A DNA stretch of 64,000 nucleotides from positions 62,001-126,000 of the forward strand of contig NW_003314295.1 in the NCBI RefSeq assembly GCF_000143415.4. The letters run 5' to 3'. Positions 1 to 11,033 of this stretch are shown in pieces; position 1 is the first letter of the stretch; each line of letters starts with the position of its first letter. The translations under genes were made by a program, and so were the position numbers. This stretch comes from Selaginella moellendorffii (taxonomy: Eukaryota > Streptophyta > Lycopodiopsida > Selaginellales > Selaginellaceae). The notes below the pieces were generated by a model. It made no database searches and was not told the origin of the DNA. It saw only the letters and a list, made by a program, of their open reading frames with translations.

Positions 1-1555
1 TTTGACTTGCTTACCTTACTCTTTGCTGGACCGCCTAAAGAAGGAATGCCTCTGTGAACAATGTACTCGCTGTCTATTACTCCAACGCTCTTGGACCGGT
101 CTCCCTGCCGTAAACATAGCTGTGAAGCATTGTAGGGAGGAACAGAAGTATACCTTTACACAATAACCAAGCTTGAAGTCCATTCCCCATCCGTGAACCA
201 AGTCGTTCTGAAAACACGTAGGTTAAGAACCTGAAGCTTATATGTATTAGAGACACACAGACCTGGATGAGGTGCCAGACACATTTCCATGCATCTCGTG
301 TAAAAACAGGGGCCATGCCTTCGACCCAGCTGAAAGGAAAAATTCAGGAAGAGAATGAAGAGCTTTTTACATACCCTGTACATGGTGGATCTGTGCTGTT
401 CTCAAAACACAATGTCCCAGTCCCTTTGGGCTTTAAACTCCTCCTACAAAAGCAAAGGAAATATTTGAGCCACCAAAGCATTATATATACGTACCTGTGT
501 ACCCTGTATCTCTTGCTTCGAATTGTTATACGATGGTGGACTTCCGACGCGTTGGGCTCTAGAGCAGGCTGTGAAATTTCTAGACGCTCGTACTTCATAA
601 TGGCCAAATATCTATAGAGCAGAGAAGAGAAAACAAGAAACCAAATAAGTTAGCAGAAGACGTGACTCAGGCGCTCACCTATCAACATGAAAATTTTCGA
701 CACCGAGATCTTCGTCCCAGACAAAAATGTACTCATACGGATCAACAATATCAGGGTGCAAAAAGCGCTTAGCAAACCACCTGTAGGCAGCCCGTCAAAT
801 TGACTCTAGTGCTTTATCGATACGTACCACTTCGTTTGATTTATTGCTACAACATGGATGGCACGACTACTCCAAGGTAACTCGTTCCACTTGTCCACGA
901 CACCGTCATAGTGAAACAGCATGATTGTGAAGTTGTGAGCGAGAAACTGCAAAGTTACACGGGGTCAGGACAACATCAGCAAAACGCAATTGATCAACAA
1001 CAACCTTCTGGACAATTCGGTCCACATAACGCTTCTGCTTTATGCCAGCCGCTACAGCGAGTAGCCCGTTGGGAACCTAAGAAAAGCTTGGCTATTGTTT
1101 GATCTTGGTCAACAACAGCACACACTACCTTCTTCCTGGAAACTCTTCCCAGCGGCTGGACCTCGAAGTTGGATGTTTGCTGGACAATTCCTCTCGGTAG
1201 TAAATCCTTTCCACCGCGCGGCCGATCCTCGCATGTTTCGAACAGTTCGGCCTGCCAAGCCAAGGATCAGAACATCCACAAGAGACACTCTAAAAGAATA
1301 AAAAAACCTGAATTTGAGGCTGTCCTATGACACCGACTCTTCTCCATTTCCAAAAGCTCTGCGAAACAAACAACCATAGCAAAAGAAAACTTGGAGAAAG
1401 AAGAAGAGATAGGAAGAACATACCCTTGGAAATGGATCGACGATAAAGTTGCTGAATATAAAGAGGGTGAACACGAGGAACGATAGCACCAAGAAAATGG
1501 ACTTGGTTCTACACAATCGAAGGCGTGATTTCCCACACTCGTGCTGCATCTTCAC
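1..1555 (-). CDS. DUF707 family membrane protein (5' part, runs off left edge)
   Basis: Plant-specific DUF707 protein, a family of unproven biochemistry that looks like type II Golgi/secretory enzymes. The N-terminus (about codons 14-35) is a hydrophobic signal anchor rich in F/L/V after a short basic stretch. About ten exons with tiny introns can be joined. They carry, in order, LLAVAAGIKQK, FTIMLFHYDGVVDKW, WFAKRFLHPDIV, YIFVWDEDLGVENFH, LEISQPALEPN..EVHHRIT, FENSTDPPCTG, MAPVFTRDAWKCVWHLIQ, NDLVHGWGMDFKLGYC and GVIDSEYIVHRGIPSLGG, which is the family's conserved order. WDEDLG resembles a glycosyltransferase metal-binding motif (inference). The first exon ends near 1424. A second ATG lies two codons downstream, at 1549. 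Whether an extra exon lies between about 1251 and 1424 is unclear. The 3' end lies outside the window. Identification is very secure; function is not. Confidence 0.92.
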
Positions 1556-2319
1556 GTCGGCCTAGCAACAAAGGCGTCACGTTAGATCGATCGACATTTC
1601 GTGCAGCAAGAAAAGAAGGGGAAAAGAAAGCAGAAAACACTACCAAGTCCTCGAAATCTCTATGCTGCGATGAGTAATTCTTTTCCATCTGAGCCTTGGG
1701 CGTGCTGCGCAGCTTGCCACCGCCGCTCCCTTTCATGGATTCCGACCAGCATTCCCTACCGCCGCTGCCACGCCCTTGCTCACGCTGCGATCGCGCACAT
1801 TCCCTTGCTCCACCACTTCAAATTCGAGCTATCCGTTTGCTCGGCATTATCTGCCCTACATTCGCGGCCGCGAATTCCCCCAAGAAATCAGTGAATCCAC
1901 CGATGCGCTGCTCGATCTAGCGCATCCCCACTCCCATTCTAGTACCCTAATCTACGCGCATCGCCGGCTTTGCGACACCAAAAGAAAGGCACTGGAGCTC
2001 TCCCGTCTTAAACGAAAACCATAACGAAAAGAACATAGAGCAAAGCGCCCAGCCTAGAGTTTCCCCAACACCCCGCGGTCGGGCCAAGAAATACCGGAGA
2101 CTTATAAGCCGGGCGGACTGACCACTCTATAACCTCACACACGACGGGACCTTTTTCCTCCGCCGCGATAGAAACGTTTAGCGTTGTCAGCCGACCCGGT
2201 CTAAAAAATACCGTGAAAGTCGCTTTTACCTGACACAGCGGTGGAACACGTGGCGAGCGGCGGAAAACGCTGCTGACGGGATTCGAGCGCGAGACCTGGC
2301 GGGAAAGATTCTAGGGCTT
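1556..2319. promoter_or_regulatory. Divergent intergenic region
   Basis: The 764 bp between the start codons of the minus-strand DUF707 gene and the plus-strand thioredoxin-like gene should hold both promoters and leaders. Open frames here (for example around 1601-2024) are Ser/His/Pro/Cys-rich, match no family I know and overlap each other, so I treat them as chance. No repeat, RNA gene or clear core promoter element stands out. Confidence 0.4.
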
Positions 2320-3208
2320 ATGGCGATGGCGATTATCATCCGGCTGCTCGGCATTACTTCCGCGCTGGCGATTGTTGCCGTGTGCCAGTTCCCAATCCCC
2401 CGCCGGTACGATGGATTCGCTTTCGGCAGCTATGGCGGCGTCCAGGAGCCGATTCTGGTGGAGGCCTTCTTCGATCCGCTGTGCCCCGATAGCAAGGATT
2501 CGTGGCCGGCGATCAAGCAGGTTGCGGAGGAGTATGGCTCGGAAGTGAAATTTATTGTCCATCCCTTCGCGCTACCGTAAGTGACACTCTTGGACTCTTG
2601 GACGGCAGAGAGATTCTCGTTTGTCTTGTTTCCAAGCATAGGTACCACCAGCAGTCGTTCCTTTCGGTGAGAGCGCTCCACATTGCGAATCATCTCAACG
2701 CGTCTCTCACGTACCCTTTGTTGGACTTGATCTTCGAGCACCAGGTTGGTTCTCTTATATTTATTTATTTTTTGTTCTTGTTCTTGATCTCTTTCGAATG
2801 TTTCGATGGTGACGAATTGATTAGGAAGAGTTTTCCAACGCGAACACTGCTGACAAAACAGCGTCGACGGTGATCGACGAGTTTTCCAGCCTGTTCGCGT
2901 CGCAGTTTGGCAGTGGCAACGAGGCGAAGAGCATTTTCAAGCAGGGATTCTATGACTCCTCCACTGATCAGGCGGGGCGCATCTCTTTCAAGGTAGACAA
3001 GAAGCTTTGATTGTCATGGCAAGAAAACTAAAGTCTTCGCGTACCTTGCACGCAGTATGGATGCTCGAGAGGCGTGACAGGCACACCGGTGTTTTTCGTC
3101 AATGGTGTCCCTCTCAGCAATGTAGATGCGAGCTGGGGAATCGACGAGTGGGCCAACATTCTCGATCCGCTGCTAGCAACTGGGCCTGGAATGAACGCAT
3201 TTGGATGA
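2320..3208 (+). CDS. Secreted thioredoxin-fold (DsbA-like) protein
   Basis: Four exons join in frame: 2320-2579, then about 2640-2743, about 2824-2993 and about 3055-3208, ending GMNAFG-stop. The N-terminus is a hydrophobic signal peptide (LLGITSALAIVAVCQ), followed by IPRRYDGFAFG and the thioredoxin-like strand PILVEAFFDPLCPDS. The usual CxxC is reduced to a single-Cys version (LCPDS). The C-terminal half has GTPVFFVNGVPL, the cis-Pro loop and last strand of a DsbA/thioredoxin fold. This order matches the small plant family annotated only as thioredoxin superfamily protein (Arabidopsis At1g20225/At1g76020 type). It probably acts in the secretory pathway. With one Cys in the motif it cannot be a classical dithiol oxidoreductase, so a binding, monothiol or isomerase role is possible (inference). 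Its stop lies only 31 bp from the convergent stop of the next gene. Confidence 0.85.
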
Positions 3209-3239
3209 ACTAGCACGGTAAGATGTATTGAAGACTACC

Positions 3240-4243
3240 TTAGAAGATTGGCATATGGACTTCTCTATACTTTCCATCGGTCGAGCATATGGTTCCAGCC
3301 TTCTCAAGCTCGTATAGAAGATCCACAAGCTGCTTTTGATCGCAATCCGAGAAGAAGGCAGCAATCTCCAGAAGCGATGCCTGTAAAGAACGCTTGCTTA
3401 TAGCCACGAATGTAAATCATTCTCGTTACCCCGTCTCTATCTCGAAGAAGATCCACGAGGCCTTGATCCAGTAACACCACCTTGCCTTGCGAAACTCTGA
3501 AGAACTCTTTCTTGATCTTCCGCGACTTTTGGAGCTCGGCCGACACAGCACGGAGTGTTTCGAGCTCGTTGGCGGAGTAGCCAGTCTCCGCAGCTGCCAC
3601 CGCTCTTATATCGTCAAACGAGAAGCCGCGATCGAGCATAGTACTGCATAGCTGGAGCTGTTCTCTCGTCACCTGGAGAGAAAAAACTTGTGAGCGGCGG
3701 CACATCAAGAGCAAGAGATCTACCTTGGAGCAGGAACTTGAGATCTTATCGAGATAGGCGCCTGTTCTAATCTGGCGAGTCCTTGGCAAATACTTGGACA
3801 CCTCGTTTGCGGCACTGAGATTGAGATTGACTTCTTTGCACAGCGCTATCCAGTCTACTGGCTTTCCACCATCAATCGCTGCCACAAGGTGGTCCACAAC
3901 AATCCCTCTGGGAGACTTGATTTTCTCCTGCGAGAAGGAAAACGAACAGCAGTCCTTTCTTGCCACGCAAAAATCTCTACTCACAGCGATAGCATCCAGC
4001 GAGAGGCCACCGAATTGCCAGAATTTCCAGACTTCCTCTGAGCTAACGGTGATCGCCTGTTAGCCGCATTATCAAATCCCTTCAAGAAATCCTTCCTACA
4101 CCCACCTGTTGAGAGCTTCTTCGTGCCAAAGCGACGTTTACACTGCGAGCGCAAGTGCTGCTAATGCTTACTCCGGAGAATCTCCCCGCGCCGGGCGGCC
4201 ATGCCATTCTCCTGGCAATCATCGTCGCGGCAGCTCGGATCAT
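3240..4243 (-). CDS. Organelle-targeted HTH_40 / winged-helix protein, uncharacterised
   Basis: Five exons join in frame from ATG 4243 to TAA 3240. The first exon reads MIRAAATMIARRMAWPPGAG and continues Arg/Ser-rich with no acidic residue for about 45 codons, a typical mitochondrial or plastid transit peptide. Exons 2 and 3 give VWKFWQFGGLSLDAIAEK followed by IVVDHLVAAIDGGKPVDW. This is the layout of the HTH_40 domain ('..GLSLEEIA....T...HL......G..VD') otherwise found at the C-terminus of RecQ/WRN-type helicases. A middle segment has TREQLQLCSTMLDRGFSFDDI. The last exon (LEIAAFFSDCDQKQLVDLL, YELEKAGTICSTDGKYREV) looks like a second winged helix. There is no helicase or nuclease core. A role in organellar nucleic-acid binding is an inference. 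Coding is supported by phase-correct splice joins and sense-strand composition. Confidence 0.72.
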
Positions 4244-4505
4244 CCCCCACCCCAAAACCCTAGCTCACAGTTTTTCAAATATCAATCTTCTAGATCAACG
4301 GCGGAATGTTCACTGAAATCGACGGCTGAGATTGCTCCCTGGTAAACCTAACAGAATTTTCTGCTGGCATTCCTTCTTGCTATGGCGGCGGGCGGCGGGC
4401 CTCGGGCCGGGAGGGCAAGAGAGCAGCTGTAGAAGAATTTAGGGCAGGGAGGTCCCATGAGAGGGCGCCGCGAGAATGCGTGAAACATGGTTCTAGGGCT
4501 GAAGA

Positions 4506-5583
4506 ATGCCGCCGAAGAAGAAAGGGAAGAAGGGCAAGAAGGGAAAGAAGAAGAAGAAGGAGCCCAAGCACGACGCTGGCTGGCAAAAGGTATGGAAGCG
4601 ATCTCCTTCCCTGGTAGAATCTCAGCTTTTGTTGCTTCGCCCAGGCTTTGATCAATGGAAAATGGGAGAGGCCTTTGGAAGCTCTTCCTGACCCTTTCCT
4701 CTGGCCGAGCTTTGGCGAGATCCGAGAGAAAATCCTCTTGAGTAGCCATCTGGTAAGAGCGAAAACATCGGTGCTTGATCGGTCCAATCCAACTTCATCC
4801 CGCAGATAAGCATTTTGTGGAGCGGATCTATTCACGACGATTTCATCCTAGAGCTTCTCAAAGTTCCTCGGCCAAACCTGGTGAGCATTCTCCTTGTGAT
4901 CTTTGTCTTGTAGATTGTGCTCAAAGCTAAGAGAATCGTTTTTTCACCAGCCAGACTACGCTTGAACTGAGGGGCACCAAATACTTAACAAGATTTGTCA
5001 TGTCCCCTCCATCAGTGTGCCCGGTGCTGGAAACTCTCGACCTCGCTTGTTGTCCCATCCTAGAGTACGTGCTCATCGAGGTAATGAAAGTCTTCTATCA
5101 TTTATAGCTTTGGATCGATCAAACCTTCCGATCTCTTGGCAGTCGACGAGCCTGGAATTCGTGTCCTTCAAACGCTGCGTTTCTCTCAAAAAAGTCCTCT
5201 TGAACGCCAAGAAGCTCAAGCGAATCGATCTCCACGAGACCGGTCAGCTGGACTGCTTGATGTTATGGAGTGATGCCATCGAAGAGCTTCACTTCTTCTG
5301 CAAGGAGATGACCCAGCTCGAGCTCTACTGTCCAAAGCTCACAAGAGTGCAAAGACCATCAATCAAGGTACTCGGTGGATGTTTCTTGTTCTTCATCTCT
5401 TTTCTCTTTTGTTCTTTGTTTTTTCAGGTAATACCACCCTTGTATCCTGTTCATCCGTCAGTTCTAGACATAGTTCGGGTTGACAACGCTCCCAGAGCGA
5501 AGGAGTACAGCCATCCTTTTGTGATAGAGGAGTACAAACCTTACGCGAGGAGCCCTTTCATACCTCAGGCGATTTTGCTGTGA
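4506..5583 (+). CDS. Lys-rich N-terminus plus leucine-rich (LRR/RNI-like) protein
   Basis: Six exons join in phase: 4506-4590; a segment ending SSHL at about 4750; ISILWSGSIHDDFILELLKV; TTLELRGTKYLTRFVM..LETLDLACCPILEYVLIE; STSLEFVSFKRCVSLKKVLL..LKRIDL..LDCLML..IEELHF..LTQLELYCPKL; and a C-terminal tail ending IPQAILL. The first 22 residues are almost pure lysine (MPPKKKGKKGKKGKKKKKEP), suggesting nuclear/nucleolar localisation or RNA binding. The middle has irregular 20-25 residue leucine repeats with a Cys/Asn at repeat ends, as in RNI-like/F-box-associated LRRs. No F-box is visible. A 60-nt in-frame intron before VIPPLYPVHPS could be retained without a frameshift. I do not recognise a named family. 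Confidence 0.65.
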
Positions 5584-8500
5584 GGCTTCTTTTTTTTTTT
5601 TTTGTTCTTTCTTCCTACTTCGTGTTGCTGTGGATAGAAAAAAACCACTCTTGTTCATGCTTTGCTGTTTCCATTTTCCATTTCATGCTATAGATGCCCG
5701 CACTGGGATCTTAGCCTCTTCATACCAATCCATCACTTCATCAAGGCTACCATCAGCTATCAGCAGCAGCAATCATACAGCATTCAGACGAGCCGATCAC
5801 AAGAACTAGCTGAGATCCTCTTCCGTCGCAATGAACCAGCATCTTTGGAGTACCTTCCATCAACCGGCGACTTCCAGATAACAGGCAACATCCCTCTTCA
5901 TCAGCTCCAAACAATCAATAGCCGTCAGCAGAAGCTAAAACATCAACTTTGAGGCCATAATCATCGACACCAGTCACTCATCCATCATGGCTATCCATCA
6001 CCATCTTCTTTGCCGCTTCCATCCGTCCATTCCCTCACCATCTCCACATTGCCGCGGTTACCATTACCCGGCAACACATCCTCATCCATTTCACTTCCTG
6101 TGTGGTGTGCTAGACTTCCACTGGACGGGACGGGGGACCGATTGTGTGCAAGAGCCACAGGATGGGCACCAGATCAAGAAGATGGGCCGAGCACTCTTTC
6201 TCCACACCCTTCTTGGTTAAGTGTTTCAACAGCAATAACCATTACAACTCTTTTATGGTTCACCTGGAAAGCTAAGTGGTACCGGTTTACATTTCAAGGT
6301 CCAAAAGTTTCACAGCTGCTACAAAGCTATAGTCCTTGCTTGATTGTCTTAAAATATCGTAAAAAAAATTGAATGACGCAGGATAACAGTCCTGGTGCTG
6401 TGATCAGGAGTATCTATCAAGCGTCTCCACGGGCCATGCCTCGTTCATCCACAACTCCAGTAAGAAATTCTTGATTTTTAGTAATAAAATCTTGTCCTGA
6501 ATCATCACATACATCAAACGACAAGGACAGATTAGAATATTTTAGAATATTCTACATTTATCCATTTAGATTAATTTTGTGTATCTTGGGTAAGCAAGGT
6601 CGGGAAGCTTTAACTCTTTCCTGGAAGACGTTCTGTGGCACAATCACTTCCTCTCGCGACAAGCCTTATGTGACAAACCTGCATGGTCGCGAAGCCAAAA
6701 GTGGAAGTTTTCAGGGTGTGGTGATCCTTGCAATAGTTGCCTCAAAACGATTGCTCGTGGCTGAAGCAGAGAAAGAAAAGAGGTAAAAAGAAAAAACACC
6801 AAATACTCATGTCCAGCTCCATGTGTCTATTGCGCTCTTGGGAACGCAAATGGTAACTAAGCCGTTCGAGAGAGACGCTCTCACCTGCTTCATGTCAGCA
6901 CTGGAGGGAAGCTTAAACTTTGTTTGTTGGAAGTTGGCGGTGGTCTTAAAGTTCCCGGCCCTGTATTGTCCACATTCACTTCCTCTCGTGACAAGCCTGA
7001 TATTGAGAAAACGTGAAAGTTTTCAGGGACATACCTGGAACTTCTGACACAAAGAATGTGGTGATGCTTGTCATCTACAATAGTTGCCTTGGGACATTTG
7101 CTCGTGGCTGCAGCAGAAAAGGAAAGGAAATTAGCTCGTGAGTGCTGGGAACAGTAATGCAGTATCATCCTCTTGGGCATCACGGGAGGAGCTATATATT
7201 AACTATATATATATTTTTTTTTTATATTATCTCGTGGAGGAGCTAGATATTAACTTTTAGTAGAAATAATTTTTAGTAAAACTAATATAGCCATTTAATA
7301 AAACTATAAGTTGAAATAGCATTACTATCATAAATTAGTAGTGAATTTGTTTAATGCTCAGTCTCATTGCTATCCCATCATTCGTAAGACCACAACAATC
7401 AATATGTATTTAAGTAAGGATTCTTGATCACATGACGTGAACAATTAGATTATAATTCATTATAAATCATCTATTGGAGATACTCTTGGTCCCTCTAGTC
7501 TTCAGTCTTCAGAATCTTGAGGATAGTTTGCTAAAGCTTGAGCAAATTCCTCGTAGCATTATGCAATTGTTTTTTTTGTTGATGTTTTTTTCACAAAATC
7601 AAATTTTTATATCACAAGAAAGAAAAATATTTTTGATACATTATTTAGCACAAAAGACATCTAAATAAAGAAAAGCCTTTAGCAAAAGGGGTCTTAGATC
7701 ATTAAAACTTTTTCTTCTTTTAGAAAATATACTAAAAAGGATATTAAAGAGAATTTAGCTAAATGGAAAGTAATGTTGAAGAACGAAATTAAAATGTTTT
7801 TTATGTTAACTCTTTGAGATTATATAGAAGATATATTATACTACATTTGAAAAAAAAATAGTAACATTACTATACACTAAATATAAATTAAAGATGTTTA
7901 AACTTCCATGTATTTTTTTCTACCATCACTTGTATATTTTTGTCAATTATCCCAACAAGGCTTGTGGTCTTTAACTTTTTATATATGCATTTTCTTTTGT
8001 GAATTTTTGAGTGTTACAAATTTTTCTTTTTCAAGATTCCTAGTAGATTATAATCATGTTTTTTTAATTCCATTTTCTTAATTATAGAAACTTTTTTCAA
8101 GAGTGTGTAAAAAATCCTTATAAAAATAATATCATAACCTAAAATATATTTATATTAAAATATAATTATTACATATTGAATCCCTTTCCTTATTTGTTTT
8201 AATTTGGTTATGTGATGTCAATGACTTATTCAATTAGCTAAAATACAAAAAACAAAAGTGTGAAATATTTGTTATCACAAAAGTAAGTGTAGCAAAGGTC
8301 TATTATTTATTTATAGCAAATAAAATATTTTTAAAAATTTTATATTAAAAATCACTAATATTTTAATCCTTTATATAATTTTAAAATAGATATTTAAGTA
8401 GTGAAGTTTATAATGTGAAATGTGTTTATATATAAGCTTATAACACAATTTAAAAATATTTTTAGGCATTTTATAAATAATTTTAATATTATCATTTATC

Positions 8501-8614
8501 ATCATTAACTCTCCATTTAAAATTTTGCTATTTTATAATTATTAATAAATGATTTTATTCCTGTTTGTTTCCTTTAAATATTCTAGGTTTTCTTTTGGGT
8601 TGTGTGCAAGGAAA
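5584..8614. other. AT-rich intergenic spacer
   Basis: The gene-free spacer drifts from mixed composition to very AT-rich DNA after about 7200 (poly-A/T tracts, ATAT runs). A 96-codon Ser/Gln-rich open frame at 5662-5952 follows the previous gene but shows no domain or splice logic and is probably 3' UTR. The only structure I can support is the diverged duplication at 6601-7131, listed separately. The AT-rich part looks like old transposon or relaxed intergenic sequence, but no terminal repeats or transposase motif could be seen. Confidence 0.5.
6601..7131 (+). repeat. Diverged direct duplication (two copies)
   Basis: Two copies of a block, about 6601-6780 and about 6905-7131, share the same ordered landmarks: GGGAAGCTT(T/A)AA, CACTTCCTCTCG(C/T)GACAAGCC, GAAGTTTTCAGGG or GAAAGTTTTCAGGG, GTGGTGAT, CAATAGTTGCCT and GCTCGTGGCTG(A/C)AGCAGA. 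The spacing between landmarks differs by short indels. It is a head-to-tail duplication, or two related transposon fragments. No coding function is supported. Confidence 0.6.
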
Positions 8615-9484
8615 ATGGCTGTGGGCTTTCAAAACCAAGGGAATTCTTGTTCAGCCAACAGTGCTTTACAGTGCGTTGCTCACACGCCGGAGCTCTCTAG
8701 CTTCTTCTTGAAATCAGACAGCGTAAGAGGTGAGATAGCAATCGAGTTTAGGAAAGTGGTGAGGGTGATTTGGAATAACGCAAGCAAGTCTGTAAAACCA
8801 GGGCCAAAGCTGACAAATCCGAGCGTCCAGCCCGACGCACAGGAGTATCTCGATTTTCTTTTGGGTGCCCTGGATCAAGAATTCAAGAAGCAAGAGAATC
8901 CTCCTAAAGGACAAAAGGTGCGACCAGAGCTCCCCTCTCCAGTCGCAGATTTCTTCGAGGGCCAAACCAAATCCACAGTGAAATGCCCGAAGTGCTCCAA
9001 CATGGTCTCCTCCACGCCTGACTCTTTCACCTCTCTCTCGCTGCCAGTCCATGAGACGGCGCAGCCGGTTTCTCTGGAATCATGCATCCGGGAGTACACC
9101 AAAGACGATGTTTTGGATTCCTGGCACTGCCCAAAGTGCAAGAGAAACCAAAAGGACGCTGTCAAGAAACTGGAGCTTGGGAAGCTCCCACGGAATTTGA
9201 TCCTCCATTTGGCAAGGTTTAAGTGCGATTCTTCGGGGAGTGTGGAGAAGATCGACACCACGGTGGAGTTTCCACAGATTTTGACACTTTGGGAACAGGA
9301 GTACAAACTGTATGGATTGATTAACCATATGGGGGACTCCGACTATGGGCACTACACGGCGACCATCAAACTTCCAAATGGAAAGTGGTACAGCTTTGAC
9401 GATGAGGTGGTGGAAGAGATTTTTGAGCTATCGAGGTGCTCGAGCGATGCATACATTTTGTTCTATCACAAAACAAGTGTGTGA
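8615..9484 (+). CDS. Ubiquitin-specific protease (USP/UBP), minimal catalytic domain
   Basis: An intronless 289-residue reading frame, essentially only a USP (peptidase C19) core that would remove ubiquitin from proteins. The Cys box is GFQNQGNSCSANSALQC (nucleophile Cys within the first 15 residues), followed by DAQEYLDFLLGALD. Zinc-binding pairs are seen in CPKC and a second CPKCK. The His box is YGHYTATIKLPNGKWYSFDD, with catalytic His then Asp; the last strand is SSDAYILFY. The Cys box is unusual (Q and S where most have L/T and CY/CF). I chose ATG 8615, just before the Cys box; an upstream in-frame ATG (8549) adds 22 residues from AT-rich sequence. The size is well below most plant UBPs. 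No introns in a gene-split neighbourhood suggests a retrocopy (inference). It sits at the edge of an AT-rich tract. Confidence 0.9.
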   Translation: MAVGFQNQGNSCSANSALQCVAHTPELSSFFLKSDSVRGEIAIEFRKVVRVIWNNASKSVKPGPKLTNPSVQPDAQEYLDFLLGALDQEFKKQENPPKGQKVRPELPSPVADFFEGQTKSTVKCPKCSNMVSSTPDSFTSLSLPVHETAQPVSLESCIREYTKDDVLDSWHCPKCKRNQKDAVKKLELGKLPRNLILHLARFKCDSSGSVEKIDTTVEFPQILTLWEQEYKLYGLINHMGDSDYGHYTATIKLPNGKWYSFDDEVVEEIFELSRCSSDAYILFYHKTSV

Positions 9485-9500
9485 GAATTACAGTACATAT

Positions 9501-10891
9501 TTACACGATATCTTGGCTTGCGTCTTCTTGTCGCGCTGCTCTTGTTCTACAGCTCCAACATTCCAGGAGGAGAGCATTCACGATCATGGACAATCCGAAT
9601 CCCGCAAAACCGGCCAGCGAAATCGACAAGATTGGGTTCAACTTCATCTGGATCATGGATTGAAATAAGAGCTAAAAAAGTTTTAAGAGAGTGATCTTAC
9701 CCAACTGTAGAAAACATGCGCAAATAGTATGACAAAACCGACCTGAAAGATGGCAAAGAGCCACATACAACGCCGCCTCACTGTGCGTCGAAAGAATCTA
9801 TTCTTACAAACAGGAGCTCGAGAGAAAGAGAGAGAAACGAAATCTTACCAAGCGTTGATGCTGTGATGGCAGTGAGCATTCCAAACATGAAGAGCTAGCA
9901 TCAATGCTCGAGGGCCCTTTCGTCTCACCTGTAGTAGGCAACAAAGAAATCCATCCAAGAACTTCGCAAATCAATCGAAATCATCAGAGAATTATCACCA
10001 GTAGCTGCTCGAGGAGGCAAAAGTACGTGAGCATGCTGATCATGACGAGCACGGGAACGTCATGCCAAATCCTGGAAGAACACCATGGAATCTACAAAAC
10101 TATAGAGTGAGATAGACGAATCTACCTGTTGAGAGCACTCATTTACGCCATTTGAGCTTGCTGGAGAACTTGAGTTTCAGCGTTGGTATTGTTTTGGTTT
10201 TGCTGGAGCCTGACGAGCGTGACGGGGAGATTGACGACCTCCTGGCCACAAACATCGCACTCGCGGTTGCCTCGAATCCCAAACCACTTGAGAGCGCACT
10301 CCTCGTGAGCCAGCGCCAGCTCCCCTTTGCAGCTACACTCGAGCTTGAGCGTCTTGCCCTCCTCGCCCAGATCGCACAGGCAAATGCGGCACACTGCTTC
10401 CTCCTCGGGGATCTCCTCGTCCTCGCCGTCTAAAAGTTTTGAAACTTTCAGATCATGGAACCATGGTCTCCATGAACTTGATCATAGGAAGCTTACGTAC
10501 CTTGGGTGTCGTTGGCATGGTCAGTGTCTTGGGCTCCATTGTCTGCTTGTGAAGTTTCCCGGGGACGAGGACGAGGAGTGGTCGGCTTGACGAGAAACGT
10601 TCCGGAGTAAAGCCGGGTGAGCTTCTTCTCCTTTTGGTGACCATCGAGCGCCGACTTGGAGCGTTTGATCTGCTTGCCCTGCGAAGACGAGATGACAAAG
10701 TTGACGATGAAAGAAAGAAAGAAAAGTTCTACCTTTGATGACGAGATCAAATTTTCTCTAATGGCATCTGGACTCACTGCCGCGGCCCCTGTCGACGAAG
10801 AAGACGACGGAGACGCGGACGAAGAAGACGATAGCGTGAATCGCAATGGAAGAGACACTGTTCTTGCGGAGCGGGGCGTGAGGAGCCGCAT
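9501..10891 (-). CDS. RINGv (RING-CH) membrane-associated E3 ubiquitin ligase
   Basis: A plant MARCH-like E3 ligase. Exons (minus): ..10733, 10678-10501, 10429-10147, 10071-9999, 9894-9849, 9780-9701 and 9647-9501. The N-part has the family motif [19 protein letters not shown] and a PTTPRPRP stretch. The RINGv domain reads [20 protein letters not shown] and continues [30 protein letters not shown], a C4HC3 zinc ligand set. Then come transmembrane segments [53 protein letters not shown] and [22 protein letters not shown], and a short tail. The start is uncertain: 10891 is the first Met inside the conserved N-motif, but the frame stays open upstream into the transporter exon (to 11158), so the transcript may be a fusion. 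The stop is 16 bp from the convergent USP stop, so 3' UTRs must overlap. Confidence 0.88.
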
Positions 10892-11033
10892 GAGCGAGAA
10901 GTTTGATCGGGGCGTTGCTGCTCCTGGGGTGTTGGAGATGGATGGCGGTGGCGGCGGCTGCGGCGGAAGAGCATTGACGCAGGAGTCAGCGAAGCTATCA
11001 CCTGAGAGAGATAAACAAGCCAACCTTGTGACA

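Noticed and set aside
5662-5952. 96-codon open frame after the leucine-rich gene
   Set aside because: Low-complexity Ser/Gln composition, no domain, lies in the expected 3' UTR.
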